Shown here: piece by piece, positions 15,589-24,642 of the stretch | How positions within the stretch are numbered: the first letter of the stretch is position 1 | Layout of the letters: each line of letters opens with the position of its first letter | Source of the DNA: Candidatus Helarchaeota archaeon | GTDB taxonomy: Archaea > Asgardarchaeota > Lokiarchaeia > Helarchaeales > HEL-GB-A | Direction of reading: 5' to 3' | Length of the DNA stretch: 49,275 bases | Assembly (NCBI GenBank): GCA_013375455.1 | Contig: JABXJT010000034.1 | Span: 1-49,275 of the forward strand | Position numbers and translations under genes: made by a program | The notes under the pieces: generated by a model | Told to the model about the DNA's origin: nothing | The model's input: only the letters and a program-made list of their open reading frames with translations | Databases searched by the model: none

Positions 15589-18084
15589 TTAATTAAAATA
15601 TTTTTTTAATAGCTTTTTAGTGTCCTCAAAAAGAGTAACATTACCGCTAAAATCGTGTAATTCCTTTTTATGTTGCTTTTCAAATTTATTGACAAATTCT
15701 TTTAATTTATTTATGATCACTCGATTTGGATATCCTAAAGTAATGAGGGCTGTTACCGTGAATTCATCCTCTTCGATTTCAATTTCAAAATGTCTATAGG
15801 AAAGTTTTTTCATTGTTGTTTCTCTTTTGGATATTGTACTTCCAAACCTTTGAATTGCCGTTAAAAATCCACTAACTAAATCATGTTCGAGCGTTTCACC
15901 CGTAAAATCATAGTTATATAGATTTATTCCGCTCTGTTTATAGTTTATCATTAGAGCAAATAAGATTTTTCTTGCATAGGCTTTAGATTTAGAGATTTGG
16001 TCTTGTTTTAATTTGAAAATTCTCATTCCGATTTCGTTGCATATATCCACATCAGTTGTAGGCGATTCATAGTAAATCTTAGAATTCGTTTCAGATAAAA
16101 ATATTATTTCTTCCATCCATTTCAATAAATCAAATTGTAGATTTAAATACGTCCGATCATATATTTTCTTATCTTTGATTGATTCTAACTCATTTATCCA
16201 ATTATTATATGATTTTGTCAAGTCTAAATCTGAAAAATACAAACTTGCTTCTATTTTTAATTCATTTAAAAGTAATATCAAATCTGTCATGGGGTTTTTT
16301 GATTCACATGATTCGTATAACTTTGAAAGCAGGAGGGAAAATTCATACGCTCTAAAAATTTGGGTACTAATTTTGTCAAGCGTAGTAACCATTTGTGATG
16401 AATATTTGAGAGAAACTTCTATTAAATTTTTAAGATATGCAAGTAATCCAGTACCTTGGATCATATCTTTGGTGTAAACATTTACAACAATAATATCGGA
16501 ACCAACTTTTAACTCAACTAGAATGGGGTCTCCTGAGATTTTTGCCACTCCTGAATAGAGAGCATGAAACCGTTCTTCATTTTTTTCAAATTCTGTGAGA
16601 TCTAATGCAGAAATTTGTTCGCTCGCTATCTGAAATGTTTTAGAAGTAGATATATTTGAATATTTAATCTGTGATTGACTTTTATCAGTTGTTTCTTTCA
16701 AATTTATTGTATCAATGTAATTTACCCGTTTTGGTAAAACAAGAGGACATTTCACATGAATTAATAGGGGATTTAATGCCCTTGAAAAGGGTTCACCCTT
16801 GGCGTTTATGTATGAAACGGTTCCATAAATTTTAGATTTACCACATTTTAATGGATTAAGAATGAAATCCATACTACTGGATTCTTCAGGATCTATAATC
16901 GTTATTTTATTTGAAGGAGTATTTATCTCAAATTGCTCTTTTACATTCAATGTTGCCATGACATCTCGAATAATTTCATCAGAATTATTTTCAATGACGA
17001 TTTTAAACCTGATATTGCCACTAAAATAATCATAGGCTCTTTTAATGATTATTTCTTCTTCAGGAATAGCAATTTCTTCTTTTAATATCTCGGGCTCTTC
17101 CATTTCCTCCTCGAATATTTCTTCTTCTTGGATAATACTATAGTAATGTTCCCCTAGTCGTTTCATAAACTTATCTTTCTGAAAATCCGTGAAATATTTG
17201 AAAGATTGAGTTTCAATTTTCAATTTTTTATTTATAGACGCTATATACTCGTGATTACATTTTTCAGACCGAATCAAAATTTTGAATGGCTCTTCAACTT
17301 CTCTGAATACGCTTTCAGGGATGATTATGTAATGTTTTGACTTACATTCAGGGCATTCAATGACTAAAGGGTAGGATTCTGGAAGAATTTTCTTCTTTTT
17401 AATCTGGTTACTAAGAAATCCAAATAGGAATTCCTCAGAATATCTTGTGATGCGTTGTAAATCTGAAAGTGAATAGAATCCATCACATAATTGTAATATA
17501 TCTAATTCTTCGACTGTCGCCTTATATTTTCCACTTATTTCTTCATTAAGAACAGGATTATAAATCGGTAGCTCTTTTCCTAATATTTGTTTTGCTACTT
17601 TTTTCTTAACTTCCCTTTTTTCAAGTGTGGGTGGTGCTTTGGGGATTGTACTAGGAATTTCCAGATCTTCAATTAAGTTATCAATTTGCTCGTCATAAAA
17701 ATTCATTTTTTCCTTGAATGAAAGAAGGTGAGCAATATTTCCTTTATTTGCAAATAATGTAACCATACCTTTTTCCGAAATTTTAAATATCATCAAATTT
17801 TTGCTGGATATCGGAATACAATAATCGCCTATATTGAAATGAGCTTGATTAATTTTTATTGAGCTCTCTATAACATCCTCATAAGGTACCAATTCCGAAT
17901 CTATATATTTGGTATTTCCATTAATATCAGCCACCGAAATATAGCCTTGAAATCCAAAATTCATCAGAGTATTACTGATTTTTTGCTTGAGTCCATACCA
18001 ATCGGCTTCCAATTTCTTCACTCTTTTACTTCTCTTTGTTTCTACGAAGTTAGGATAGCTACTCGTTTTCGTGTCAACAGCCAC
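15589..18084 (-). CDS. Large roadblock/wHTH/zinc-ribbon/Ig-like/longin-like fusion protein
   Basis: 831 residues, apparently soluble. Residues ~20-150 are roadblock-like (GYISVADINGNTKYIDSELV, IPISSKNLMIFKISEKGMVT, LFANKG). A charged linker leads to a winged-helix-like region (~190-245, LQLCDGFYSLSDLQRITRYS) and a zinc-binding segment (CPECKSKHY then CNHEYIA). A conserved FKYFTDFQKDKFMKRLGEHY block follows. After an acidic linker, ~350-450 is an Ig-like beta sandwich (IRFKIVIENNSDEII). The C-terminal ~130 residues resemble a longin-like domain (LEHDLVSGFLTAIQRF). The GTG start at 18084 precedes the first domain. The N-terminal 340 residues are paralogous to the whole product of 18212-19111. 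Role unknown; a GTPase-linked regulator or scaffold is inference. Confidence 0.65.
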   Translation of the reverse strand: MAVDTKTSSYPNFVETKRSKRVKKLEADWYGLKQKISNTLMNFGFQGYISVADINGNTKYIDSELVPYEDVIESSIKINQAHFNIGDYCIPISSKNLMIFKISEKGMVTLFANKGNIAHLLSFKEKMNFYDEQIDNLIEDLEIPSTIPKAPPTLEKREVKKKVAKQILGKELPIYNPVLNEEISGKYKATVEELDILQLCDGFYSLSDLQRITRYSEEFLFGFLSNQIKKKKILPESYPLVIECPECKSKHYIIIPESVFREVEEPFKILIRSEKCNHEYIASINKKLKIETQSFKYFTDFQKDKFMKRLGEHYYSIIQEEEIFEEEMEEPEILKEEIAIPEEEIIIKRAYDYFSGNIRFKIVIENNSDEIIRDVMATLNVKEQFEINTPSNKITIIDPEESSSMDFILNPLKCGKSKIYGTVSYINAKGEPFSRALNPLLIHVKCPLVLPKRVNYIDTINLKETTDKSQSQIKYSNISTSKTFQIASEQISALDLTEFEKNEERFHALYSGVAKISGDPILVELKVGSDIIVVNVYTKDMIQGTGLLAYLKNLIEVSLKYSSQMVTTLDKISTQIFRAYEFSLLLSKLYESCESKNPMTDLILLLNELKIEASLYFSDLDLTKSYNNWINELESIKDKKIYDRTYLNLQFDLLKWMEEIIFLSETNSKIYYESPTTDVDICNEIGMRIFKLKQDQISKSKAYARKILFALMINYKQSGINLYNYDFTGETLEHDLVSGFLTAIQRFGSTISKRETTMKKLSYRHFEIEIEEDEFTVTALITLGYPNRVIINKLKEFVNKFEKQHKKELHDFSGNVTLFEDTKKLLKKYFN

Positions 18085-18211
18085 TATACCTGAAGGAAAT
18101 GTGGAGAAATCCTCCCATTATTCAGTAATAAGACTTTTTTTATTAAAAAATTTATAATACATCTATTATTTAAATTTAAACATTAAACCTCATATTTTTA
18201 TTATTAAAATT

Positions 18212-19111
18212 TCACGATAGAATGGTGTAATAATGTCCTCCAAGCCGTTTCATGAACTTATCCTTTTGAAAATCAGTAAAGTACTTGAACGATTGGGTTT
18301 CGACCTTTAACTTTTTATTAATAAAAGCCACGTATTCATGGTTGCATATTTCAGCGCGAACTAGAAGTTTAAAGGGGTCCTCAGCGGTTTTAAGGAGATT
18401 TTTAAGGATGAAAAGGTGATGTTGGGAGTTACAATCTGGGCATTCAAGAAAAAAGGGATAGGCATCAGTACTCACCACCTTGGTTTTAATCTGTTTGCTT
18501 AGGAAATCGAAGACAAAAGCTATGGGTTGTTTTGTGAGATCCATTATATCTGAAAATGAATGTTGCCCGTCGCATAAATGTAAGATATGAATTTCTTCTA
18601 CCTTCGCTTTGATCTTGTCGCCAATCTTCTTGTTGAGAAACGGGTAGTACATGGGCATTTCTTTGCCTAATATTTGTTTTATTGGTTTCGCTACCTTTTT
18701 CTCAACCTTTTTTACTTCAGGGAGCGGTATTACTTTAGGGAGTTTAGGAACTTCTACTTCTATGTCACCCATAAACTGATCAATTTTTCCTGCGAAATAT
18801 TTGATGTTCTTCTTGAACGAGAGAAGTTGAGCGATGTTTCCTTTATTTGCAAATAAAACAACTATACTATTTTTGGAGATCTTAAAGATCATCAAATTTT
18901 TGCTTGATAGAGGAATTGCATAATCCCCAATGCCAAGAAATTCACGGTTAATATGAATAGAGTGTTTAATAATATCCTCATAAGGCTCCAGTTGCGAATC
19001 TATGATTTTAATATTTCCATAAGCATCTGCTATCGACACGTAGACCCGAAACCCTGAATCTACCAAAGAACTTGTAATTTCTTGTTTAATAGAATACCAA
19101 TCCGGTTCCAA
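18212..19111 (-). CDS. Roadblock/wHTH/zinc-ribbon protein, short paralog
   Basis: 299 residues, paralogous throughout to residues 25-340 of the larger neighbour. They share YEDIIKHSI, IPLSSKNLMIFKIS, LFANKGNIAQLLSFK, the QILGKEMP linker, the LCDGQHSFSDIMDL winged-helix segment, CPDCNSQHH and CNHEYVA, and FKYFTDFQKDKFMKRLGGHY. It stops a few residues after that block, exactly where the long paralog continues into its Ig-like and longin-like parts. The TTG start at 19111 lies 14 bp after the upstream gene; the nearby ATG is out of frame. It is probably co-transcribed with 19126-19740. Confidence 0.7.
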   Translation of the reverse strand: MEPDWYSIKQEITSSLVDSGFRVYVSIADAYGNIKIIDSQLEPYEDIIKHSIHINREFLGIGDYAIPLSSKNLMIFKISKNSIVVLFANKGNIAQLLSFKKNIKYFAGKIDQFMGDIEVEVPKLPKVIPLPEVKKVEKKVAKPIKQILGKEMPMYYPFLNKKIGDKIKAKVEEIHILHLCDGQHSFSDIMDLTKQPIAFVFDFLSKQIKTKVVSTDAYPFFLECPDCNSQHHLFILKNLLKTAEDPFKLLVRAEICNHEYVAFINKKLKVETQSFKYFTDFQKDKFMKRLGGHYYTILS

Positions 19112-19125
19112 TTTCCATCACAGTT

Positions 19126-19740
19126 TTAATCCTCTTTATAATCCTCCGATAATTCTCCAGTAAGCAATCGTGATATTTTAATCGCCATGCCTAGTCTCCG
19201 AAACGGTTTTATTCTGATGTGTTTACGCAGCAGCATTCCTAGTACAACAAAAAGCTGTTTTATTTTATGGAAAAAGCCTCCCACCATTAACTCTGCCACT
19301 TTGCCGACATCTGCGAAAGTCCCTTTAATCATAAGATCCGCATCGTCGTGTTCGAAATCGTAGAATTTTAACCGAGAGGAATCACAACGTATACATTTTT
19401 TAATGACGGTTTTAATGGTAGGAGCGAATAACTCTATCTCGCTAACTTTACCAGTGAGATCCATGGGCTCTTCATGGACATTCAAGTCGGTCCATAGGCC
19501 TTGCCAGCCACAGGCTCGGCAAATCATTGAAGGTGTTGGATACTTCTCATAGGAAATGCCGGGGCGTCCTTGGATTTCGCCAAAATGGATCAGAATGGCT
19601 TCATGCTCATTAGGCAAGAGGAATTCGATTTTCTTATCCTGAAGTTTCCCTTTAACAAACAATTCTTCTCGTTCCTCTGGGGTAAGAGCGCGTAAACACC
19701 CGATTAATAATTCCCCTAATACTTCTCCAGCTGTTTTCAA
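19126..19740 (-). CDS. Zinc-ribbon protein with possible SCP2-like flanks
   Basis: 204 residues with a zinc-binding pair CRACGW (about 75-80) and CIRCDS (about 117-122). The parts outside the ribbon (EFLLPNEHEAILIHFGEIQG before it; DDADLMIKGTFADVGKVAEL then MVGG and a basic hydrophobic end after it) resemble the two halves of an SCP2-type lipid-binding domain interrupted by the ribbon. That reading is tentative. The TTG start at 19740 is backed by a GGAGG Shine-Dalgarno. It follows the 385-residue gene by 42 bp in the same orientation. Confidence 0.5.
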   Translation of the reverse strand: MKTAGEVLGELLIGCLRALTPEEREELFVKGKLQDKKIEFLLPNEHEAILIHFGEIQGRPGISYEKYPTPSMICRACGWQGLWTDLNVHEEPMDLTGKVSEIELFAPTIKTVIKKCIRCDSSRLKFYDFEHDDADLMIKGTFADVGKVAELMVGGFFHKIKQLFVVLGMLLRKHIRIKPFRRLGMAIKISRLLTGELSEDYKED

Positions 19741-19782
19741 TTTATAGCCTCCACTTTAATTTAAAAATTTTGGGAACCATTA

Positions 19783-20940
19783 TCATTGTCTCCCAATGCC
19801 CATCGAAAGTACGTGTTCTTTCCCGTAAAATGGCTCTGAAGGCGATTCATGTGTGATATCAGTATATATTCCACTAAACACTTCTTCTTCCGTTAGACCC
19901 CATTCATAGGGCATTATCCGGGTTCCTTCGGGATAGACAAAATCGAATTCTTGATTTTTCCATGCTACCTTATCTTTCAGATTGGGAGGTTTGCACCCCA
20001 ACGACTGGCGTGGTGTTGGCACCCCGTTCTCTTTCATGTTTTTTACTATGAGGTCCCACATTTCTGGTGCAATTTCTTTATAGAATTCTATCAACCGTGG
20101 CTCAAACCCGTTGATGTTGAGCCTGTTGTTTGTAAGCAAACCGGTCAACCTGATGGTGAATTCCGGGCGCCCCATCGCGAAGAGCAGGTTCATGATCGGA
20201 GGCCACGGGACATAGCAGAAATAATGATCAGGCATGCCGTAAATTTTTTTCGCATTGACGCCATCCCAGATTTCCGCTAGTGCGCTATAACTGGATGGCT
20301 CTTGAAATATGTTGACTGCTGCCGACATCCATACAACACACATAGAATATGCAGAGGTGGCCCATTGGGGGCTTCGCTCATTGCGAATATCTTGAAGAAT
20401 GTCTAAAACGCGGAACCCTGCCTCGGTGAAATTGCGTGATTTGGCTGGAAGCTCGCGCAGTTTGTGGCCTAGTCTAAGGTGACGGCGTTCGAATACCTCA
20501 TCATCGCCAATCAGATACCAATAATCAACGGGAACGCCCATTTCCATGTGCCCGTTTATCAACAAATTGATTTCAAAGTTCTCGTCATTTACGACTAGAA
20601 AAGTTATATCGGTGCTATTACCGTAAAGGAGTTTGGTCGTTCCCATTTGAAGGTCAGACCGGACGTACAAGACGGGAGGGAAAAACCACGTGGTCAGGAC
20701 ATTCTCGGGGTCCGTGATCTCGCCAGAGGACACTTTCTTGGCGGTCTGGACGGCAACCATAAACTTTTCATTCAGAAATTCAGCGGCCTTATCGAAAAAC
20801 CCGAGTTGCCTATCCGTAACTTTTTTCATAAAGTATTCCCAGCCGAGTGCTTGATGATTTTTCCAATTATGTTCACCGAGTGGCAAATACATTTTCGAGG
20901 GATAATAATCAGGGATATCTCCATACGAATATTGGGGCAT
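19783..20940 (-). CDS. Conserved-looking hypothetical protein, 385 residues
   Basis: A soluble protein, rich in Trp, Pro, Tyr and Phe, with no transmembrane helix or signal peptide. Notable segments are KMYLPLGEHNWKNHQALGWE near the start, TTWFFPPVLYVRSDLQMGTT, MPDHYFCYVPWPPIMNLLFA and IMPEYG-like RIMPYEWGLTEEEVFSG near the end. Its composition is typical of a folded enzyme, but no motif is recognised. It is the first gene of the leftward cluster containing the zinc-ribbon and roadblock proteins. ATG at 20940; GGAGGA lies about 12 bases upstream. The 274-bp gap beyond it (20941-21214) is AT-rich without recognisable genes. Confidence 0.55.
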   Translation of the reverse strand: MPQYSYGDIPDYYPSKMYLPLGEHNWKNHQALGWEYFMKKVTDRQLGFFDKAAEFLNEKFMVAVQTAKKVSSGEITDPENVLTTWFFPPVLYVRSDLQMGTTKLLYGNSTDITFLVVNDENFEINLLINGHMEMGVPVDYWYLIGDDEVFERRHLRLGHKLRELPAKSRNFTEAGFRVLDILQDIRNERSPQWATSAYSMCVVWMSAAVNIFQEPSSYSALAEIWDGVNAKKIYGMPDHYFCYVPWPPIMNLLFAMGRPEFTIRLTGLLTNNRLNINGFEPRLIEFYKEIAPEMWDLIVKNMKENGVPTPRQSLGCKPPNLKDKVAWKNQEFDFVYPEGTRIMPYEWGLTEEEVFSGIYTDITHESPSEPFYGKEHVLSMGIGRQ

Positions 20941-21214
20941 ATACCACTAATTCCTCCATTAACATCTAGTTTTGATTTTCTTTGCTAAATTTTTATACAT
21001 GCAAATGATTTCTCTTTTATTATTATATTTATAATTTTATGCAATATCTCCTATTTAAATTTAAGGAAGCATAAAAAATTAATGGAAATTATGGGTTATT
21101 CCATAGATCTTGAGAGTTCTGGTTTGTAATAGTTGAAAAGCAAAGCATCTGAGTTAGATATAATAGCTTTTGATTACTTTACTCTCCTTTTTATTCTAAA
21201 TTAATGATGAGCTA

Positions 21215-21649
21215 TTACCAATGGTTAGAACCGTCTAGGATGGGATCATCGTTTAAGTATGGCGCATCGGAATCTCTTTTCGATTGAAGCTCAATTTCCC
21301 ATTTATTATCTGACCCAAGCACCACTTCAAACCCCAGTTTTTTTATGGATTCGATGATATCTTTTTTGTGGAGACATTTCGGAAATGGGGCTTCTTTTAA
21401 AATGCAGGATGCAATGTGAATTTTTTTCACGTTCGTTTCCTCCTTCAACGTGCGAAGCAAGCGAAAAATGCGCCTGCCTGGACATCCCCCACAGGAGAAA
21501 AACCCGACTAACCGCGTATTTTGTCCATAGGCTTGGAAAGTGTGCTTCCGTTCTTGGAAGGAGGTTAGACAAGAGGTTCCGGGGCACGATTCTTGGGTTC
21601 GCTCGCACCGCACAATCGCTATATCTATAGATTCAGAGGGCTCACTCAT
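21215..21649 (-). CDS. CGGC-domain protein
   Basis: 144 residues matching the CGGC family: IDIAIVRCERTQESCPGTSC near the start, LVGFFSCGGCPGRR around residues 47-60, and KKIHIASCILKEAPFPKC. The conserved cysteines suggest metal or iron-sulfur binding; the family is common in anaerobes and uncharacterised biochemically as far as I know. It is divergent from the ferredoxin-domain gene at 21761, with an AT-rich shared promoter region. Confidence 0.85.
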   Translation of the reverse strand: MSEPSESIDIAIVRCERTQESCPGTSCLTSFQERKHTFQAYGQNTRLVGFFSCGGCPGRRIFRLLRTLKEETNVKKIHIASCILKEAPFPKCLHKKDIIESIKKLGFEVVLGSDNKWEIELQSKRDSDAPYLNDDPILDGSNHW

Positions 21650-21745
21650 TTTAATACAACATCCATTTGATTTATTTACTAATATTTTAGTAGAAAGTTA
21701 AGTTAAAATTTTTTAGGCGAAGATGTTCTCACAATAGAAGGTTAT

Positions 21746-22588
21746 TTGGCAGGAAGTATAATGGCCCGTCCAATGTGGTTTGTTAATCTTTTGAGCAAGG
21801 TTTTTCCGAGCCGTTTCTGGATTGCGAAATTGACGAAATTTCCGATTATAGGGAAGGTTGTAGTGAAACTACTTGATAAATTATTGTTTGAGGGGTCTGA
21901 TATCGTTTATCTCCCTAAAGATCAAGTGGTTCAAGTTAATCAGGTCGTGAAACGGAGTGGTGAAGTAGTATTACCCTCACGGATCGTGGAGCATTTCATT
22001 AAAATCGCGAACCATCATTGGATAATGGATTTTTGTCTTTGTCGACGCTCCGAGAAATGTGAGCATTACCCAATTGACCTTGGCTGTTTATTTCTTGGTG
22101 AGGCAGCGTTAGGGATAAATCCTCAACTTGGTCGCCGTGTAACAAAAGAAGAAGCGCTAGAACACGTGAAAAAATGTCGAGAAGCGGGATTAATTCACAT
22201 AATTGGAAGAGACAAACTAGATACGGCTTGGCTTAATGTAGGACCTGGTGAAAAACTCTTAACGGTTTGCAATTGCTGTGAATGCTGCTGTCTTTGGCGA
22301 ATATTACCCCATCTAGCCCCAGAGTTAGGAAATTCATTCAGAAAAATACCGAGCGTTAGGGTTAGGGTAACAGAACGTTGTGTAGGCTGTGGAACTTGTT
22401 CTAAGGGAGTTTGTTTTATCGACGCTATTCATCTCATTAATAAGAAGGCGATCATCAAGAATACCTGCAGGGGATGTGGTCGCTGTGTTGATATTTGTCC
22501 GCAAAATGCGATAGAGATCTCAATCACAGATGACCGGTTCGTAGAGAGGACCATTGAACATATCTCGGCTAAAGTTGATCTCTCTTAA
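21746..22588 (+). CDS. Cysteine-rich protein with C-terminal 2[4Fe-4S] ferredoxin domain
   Basis: About 275 residues from the preferred start ATG at 21761, which has AGGA 7 bases upstream; TTG at 21746 is the longest frame. The N-terminal half has an amphipathic stretch, then FCLCRRSEKCEHYPIDLGC. A striking CNCCECCC run lies near residue 185. The C-terminus is a ferredoxin domain with RCVGCGTCSKGVC and CRGCGRCVDICP, giving two 4Fe-4S clusters. An electron-transfer or redox-enzyme partner role is likely. The architecture resembles ferredoxin-domain proteins of anaerobic archaea whose enzymatic role I cannot name. Confidence 0.75.
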   Translation: MAGSIMARPMWFVNLLSKVFPSRFWIAKLTKFPIIGKVVVKLLDKLLFEGSDIVYLPKDQVVQVNQVVKRSGEVVLPSRIVEHFIKIANHHWIMDFCLCRRSEKCEHYPIDLGCLFLGEAALGINPQLGRRVTKEEALEHVKKCREAGLIHIIGRDKLDTAWLNVGPGEKLLTVCNCCECCCLWRILPHLAPELGNSFRKIPSVRVRVTERCVGCGTCSKGVCFIDAIHLINKKAIIKNTCRGCGRCVDICPQNAIEISITDDRFVERTIEHISAKVDLS

Positions 22589-22660
22589 TCCATGAAATAT
22601 TTGCAAAGGTTTGAAATAAAGATTATAAACTATGAGCGAATTTAAAAATGAGGAGATAAA

Positions 22661-23473
22661 ATGATTAATGCTATTTTTATCATCTCAGCAGGCGGCGGCT
22701 GTGTATTCTATCATGAATATAAGAAATTGGGCGGCGGTCTAGATCAAGATTTAGTGAGCGGCTTTTTAGTTGCATTACAGAATTTTTCGAAAGAGACATT
22801 TGGAGAAGGGCAAGATCCACAGAAACTAGACTTGGCAGGGGACCTGCGACTGGTTTATTCTTTAAATAAGGAGACCCAATTATTAGGCGCGTGCGTGGCA
22901 GATGCAGTTGATCATCCAAAATTAGTGCAAAAATTAATTGATAAAATATTAAATGAATTCGTGAAGTTGTTTAAAGATAAATTGGATACTGCTTACGAGG
23001 TTACACAATTCTCCGATTTTGTCGAGTATGTTGATCGGGTAATTAAATCTAAAATCAGTAAACGGGGTACGCTCTCTTGTTTACTAGGGATTTTAATAAC
23101 AACTCTTTTGATTCCAGCATATTTAGTTCCCTTATTACTCCTTTTAATCAGATTTATCCCTAAATTTACAGAAGATCAACTGCTCTTAACGGCCTTTCTC
23201 TTTATATTGGGAGGATTACCACAGATCCTTGCTGGATATATAGCCGGAAAGAAAAAGTTGGGCTTTATCACAGCTGTAATCTTATCTCTAGTGATTATAC
23301 CAGGTGTAATACTATTCCTTTTACTAAATCTGTTTATAAAAGGTGTTGGATTAGAAGGAGCACTTTTATACTTGACGTTCATGCCATTAATTCTTCCAGA
23401 GAACATAGCTCTCGCCTGGTTTGGAGCCTATCGGCGGGAGATTAAGCGACTAAACCCATTAAGAAAGGATTAA
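22661..23473 (+). CDS. Longin-like domain fused to membrane helices
   Basis: 270 residues. The first ~130 read as a longin-like fold: INAIFIISAGGGCVFYHEYK hairpin, a helix DQDLVSGFLVALQNFSKETF, strands LAGDLRLVYSL and LLGACVAD, and a helix HPKLVQKLIDKILNEFVKLF. The helix motif (DLVSGFL-A-Q-F) recurs at the C-terminus of the 831-residue protein (15589-18084). Four hydrophobic helices follow (about 145-245), ending in a basic tail. Longin domains are a eukaryote-like trait enriched in Asgard archaea. A GAGGAGAT Shine-Dalgarno precedes the ATG. Function unknown. Confidence 0.62.
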   Translation: MINAIFIISAGGGCVFYHEYKKLGGGLDQDLVSGFLVALQNFSKETFGEGQDPQKLDLAGDLRLVYSLNKETQLLGACVADAVDHPKLVQKLIDKILNEFVKLFKDKLDTAYEVTQFSDFVEYVDRVIKSKISKRGTLSCLLGILITTLLIPAYLVPLLLLLIRFIPKFTEDQLLLTAFLFILGGLPQILAGYIAGKKKLGFITAVILSLVIIPGVILFLLLNLFIKGVGLEGALLYLTFMPLILPENIALAWFGAYRREIKRLNPLRKD

Positions 23474-23530
23474 TCGCAATCCTTTTTTAAAAAAGAAATT
23501 TTAAATCCACCAAAGCTAAGTGTCTACCAT

Positions 23531-23809
23531 ATGCCAGTCGATTGTTCAGATTGCGTGAGGAAAGCCGCTGGTCGGAAGGGTATGGATTGCCCGGTTAATG
23601 AAAAATATCGGCAGAATCATAATGAATGTGATTTCAAGCAAACCCAAGAAGAATTAGATGAAAAATTGAGTAAAACTGAGAAAATGTGGTGCCCAAAACA
23701 TGGGTGGCAACGAGGCTGGCGAACGAGTCGCCCAGTTGCAGGGAGTAGCGCCCCTCAATATTGGTTCTGTCCTGTAAAAGGTTGCACGGTTCGTCGTAGG
23801 GGCAGATAA
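23531..23809 (+). CDS. Small cysteine-rich zinc-binding protein
   Basis: 92 residues with three cysteine/histidine groups: VDCSDCVRKAAGRKGMDC at the start, MWCPKHGWQRGW in the middle and FWCPVKGCTVRR-like YWFCPVKGCTVRRRGR at the end. The last two could form a zinc finger; the tail is strongly basic and might contact nucleic acid. An AT-rich ATTTTAAATCC element sits upstream. Not recognised; no paralog in the window. Confidence 0.6.
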   Translation: MPVDCSDCVRKAAGRKGMDCPVNEKYRQNHNECDFKQTQEELDEKLSKTEKMWCPKHGWQRGWRTSRPVAGSSAPQYWFCPVKGCTVRRRGR

Positions 23810-23835
23810 AAAGGAGTATTTTTTCTGAAATGTGA

Positions 23836-24621
23836 TTAAAGAATTCTTCTTTTTTTAATTAAAGGATTTAAAAATTGAACAATTTTCTGGTAAGTCGAGG
23901 AGGATTGTGGAATATCTAATAGTGGTTTCCCTTGAAGGTTCATTCGAGCGATAGTTTCATCAAAAGGAATAGTCCCCAGAAATTCTATCCGAAGATCTTG
24001 GGCTAATTTAATTAAGGATTCCTGTGATTGAACATTGGAAAACATATTTCCGATAAGGACGAATTGGTCGATTGGACTCTGCAAGTCGTGAGCGAGTTCA
24101 ACAATTCGCCGTACGGTCTGAAACCCCATTCGGGAAGGGTCCGTCACTAAAAAAGTGAGATTGATCGACCGTTTCGTATTGCGGGAGATGTGTTCCAGTC
24201 CGGCATCCATATCCAATATGACGAGCTCAAAGTAGCTCTTCAGATTCTCCAGCATATAGGTGAGAACTTCATTAATTAGGCAATAACAGCCTCGTCCAGA
24301 AGTGAAGCCCATTGCAAGGAAATCAAAGTCTGAATTTTCGAGGAGTGCTTCATCCCAGAGTTGATATTCTAAAAATGCACCAGCATTGAACATAGCTGAT
24401 TTTTTTTCTGCATACTGTTTGGTTTTATCAATGATTTGGCCAACAGTCGTGAGGAGAGAGATTCCTAGGACATCGGCTAAATTTGTGGCAGGGTCAGCAT
24501 CAATTACTAATGTTTTTTTATGCGCATAATTTAGAAGGAATTTTATCAAGAAGGCAGTGAAAGTGGTTTTTCCTACTCCGCCTTTTCCCGTAATGGCCAT
24601 GGTAAATGGTTCAATTGCCAT
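23836..24621 (-). CDS. cooC: CooC-type nickel-insertion ATPase (MinD/ParA family)
   Basis: 261 residues of the SIMIBI P-loop class, with the deviant Walker A GKGGVGKTT at residues 12-20 and VIDADPATNLADVLG downstream. CooC hallmarks are visible: the GRGCYCLIN segment, whose C-x-C-like pair lies at the nickel-binding dimer interface in the family, and VILDMDAGLEHISRNTKR. CooC drives ATP-dependent nickel insertion into carbon monoxide dehydrogenase. No CODH subunit is in the window. The upstream gene 21 bp away encodes a LarA-like protein, so this ATPase may serve that nickel enzyme or act in trans. Confidence 0.83.
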   Translation of the reverse strand: MAIEPFTMAITGKGGVGKTTFTAFLIKFLLNYAHKKTLVIDADPATNLADVLGISLLTTVGQIIDKTKQYAEKKSAMFNAGAFLEYQLWDEALLENSDFDFLAMGFTSGRGCYCLINEVLTYMLENLKSYFELVILDMDAGLEHISRNTKRSINLTFLVTDPSRMGFQTVRRIVELAHDLQSPIDQFVLIGNMFSNVQSQESLIKLAQDLRIEFLGTIPFDETIARMNLQGKPLLDIPQSSSTYQKIVQFLNPLIKKRRIL

Positions 24622-24642
24622 AAGATATCTAATCCGGTTTAA

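Noticed and set aside
21327..21630. Frames overlapping the CGGC-domain gene on both strands
   Set aside because: The CGGC protein explains the segment; the alternatives lack motifs and starts.
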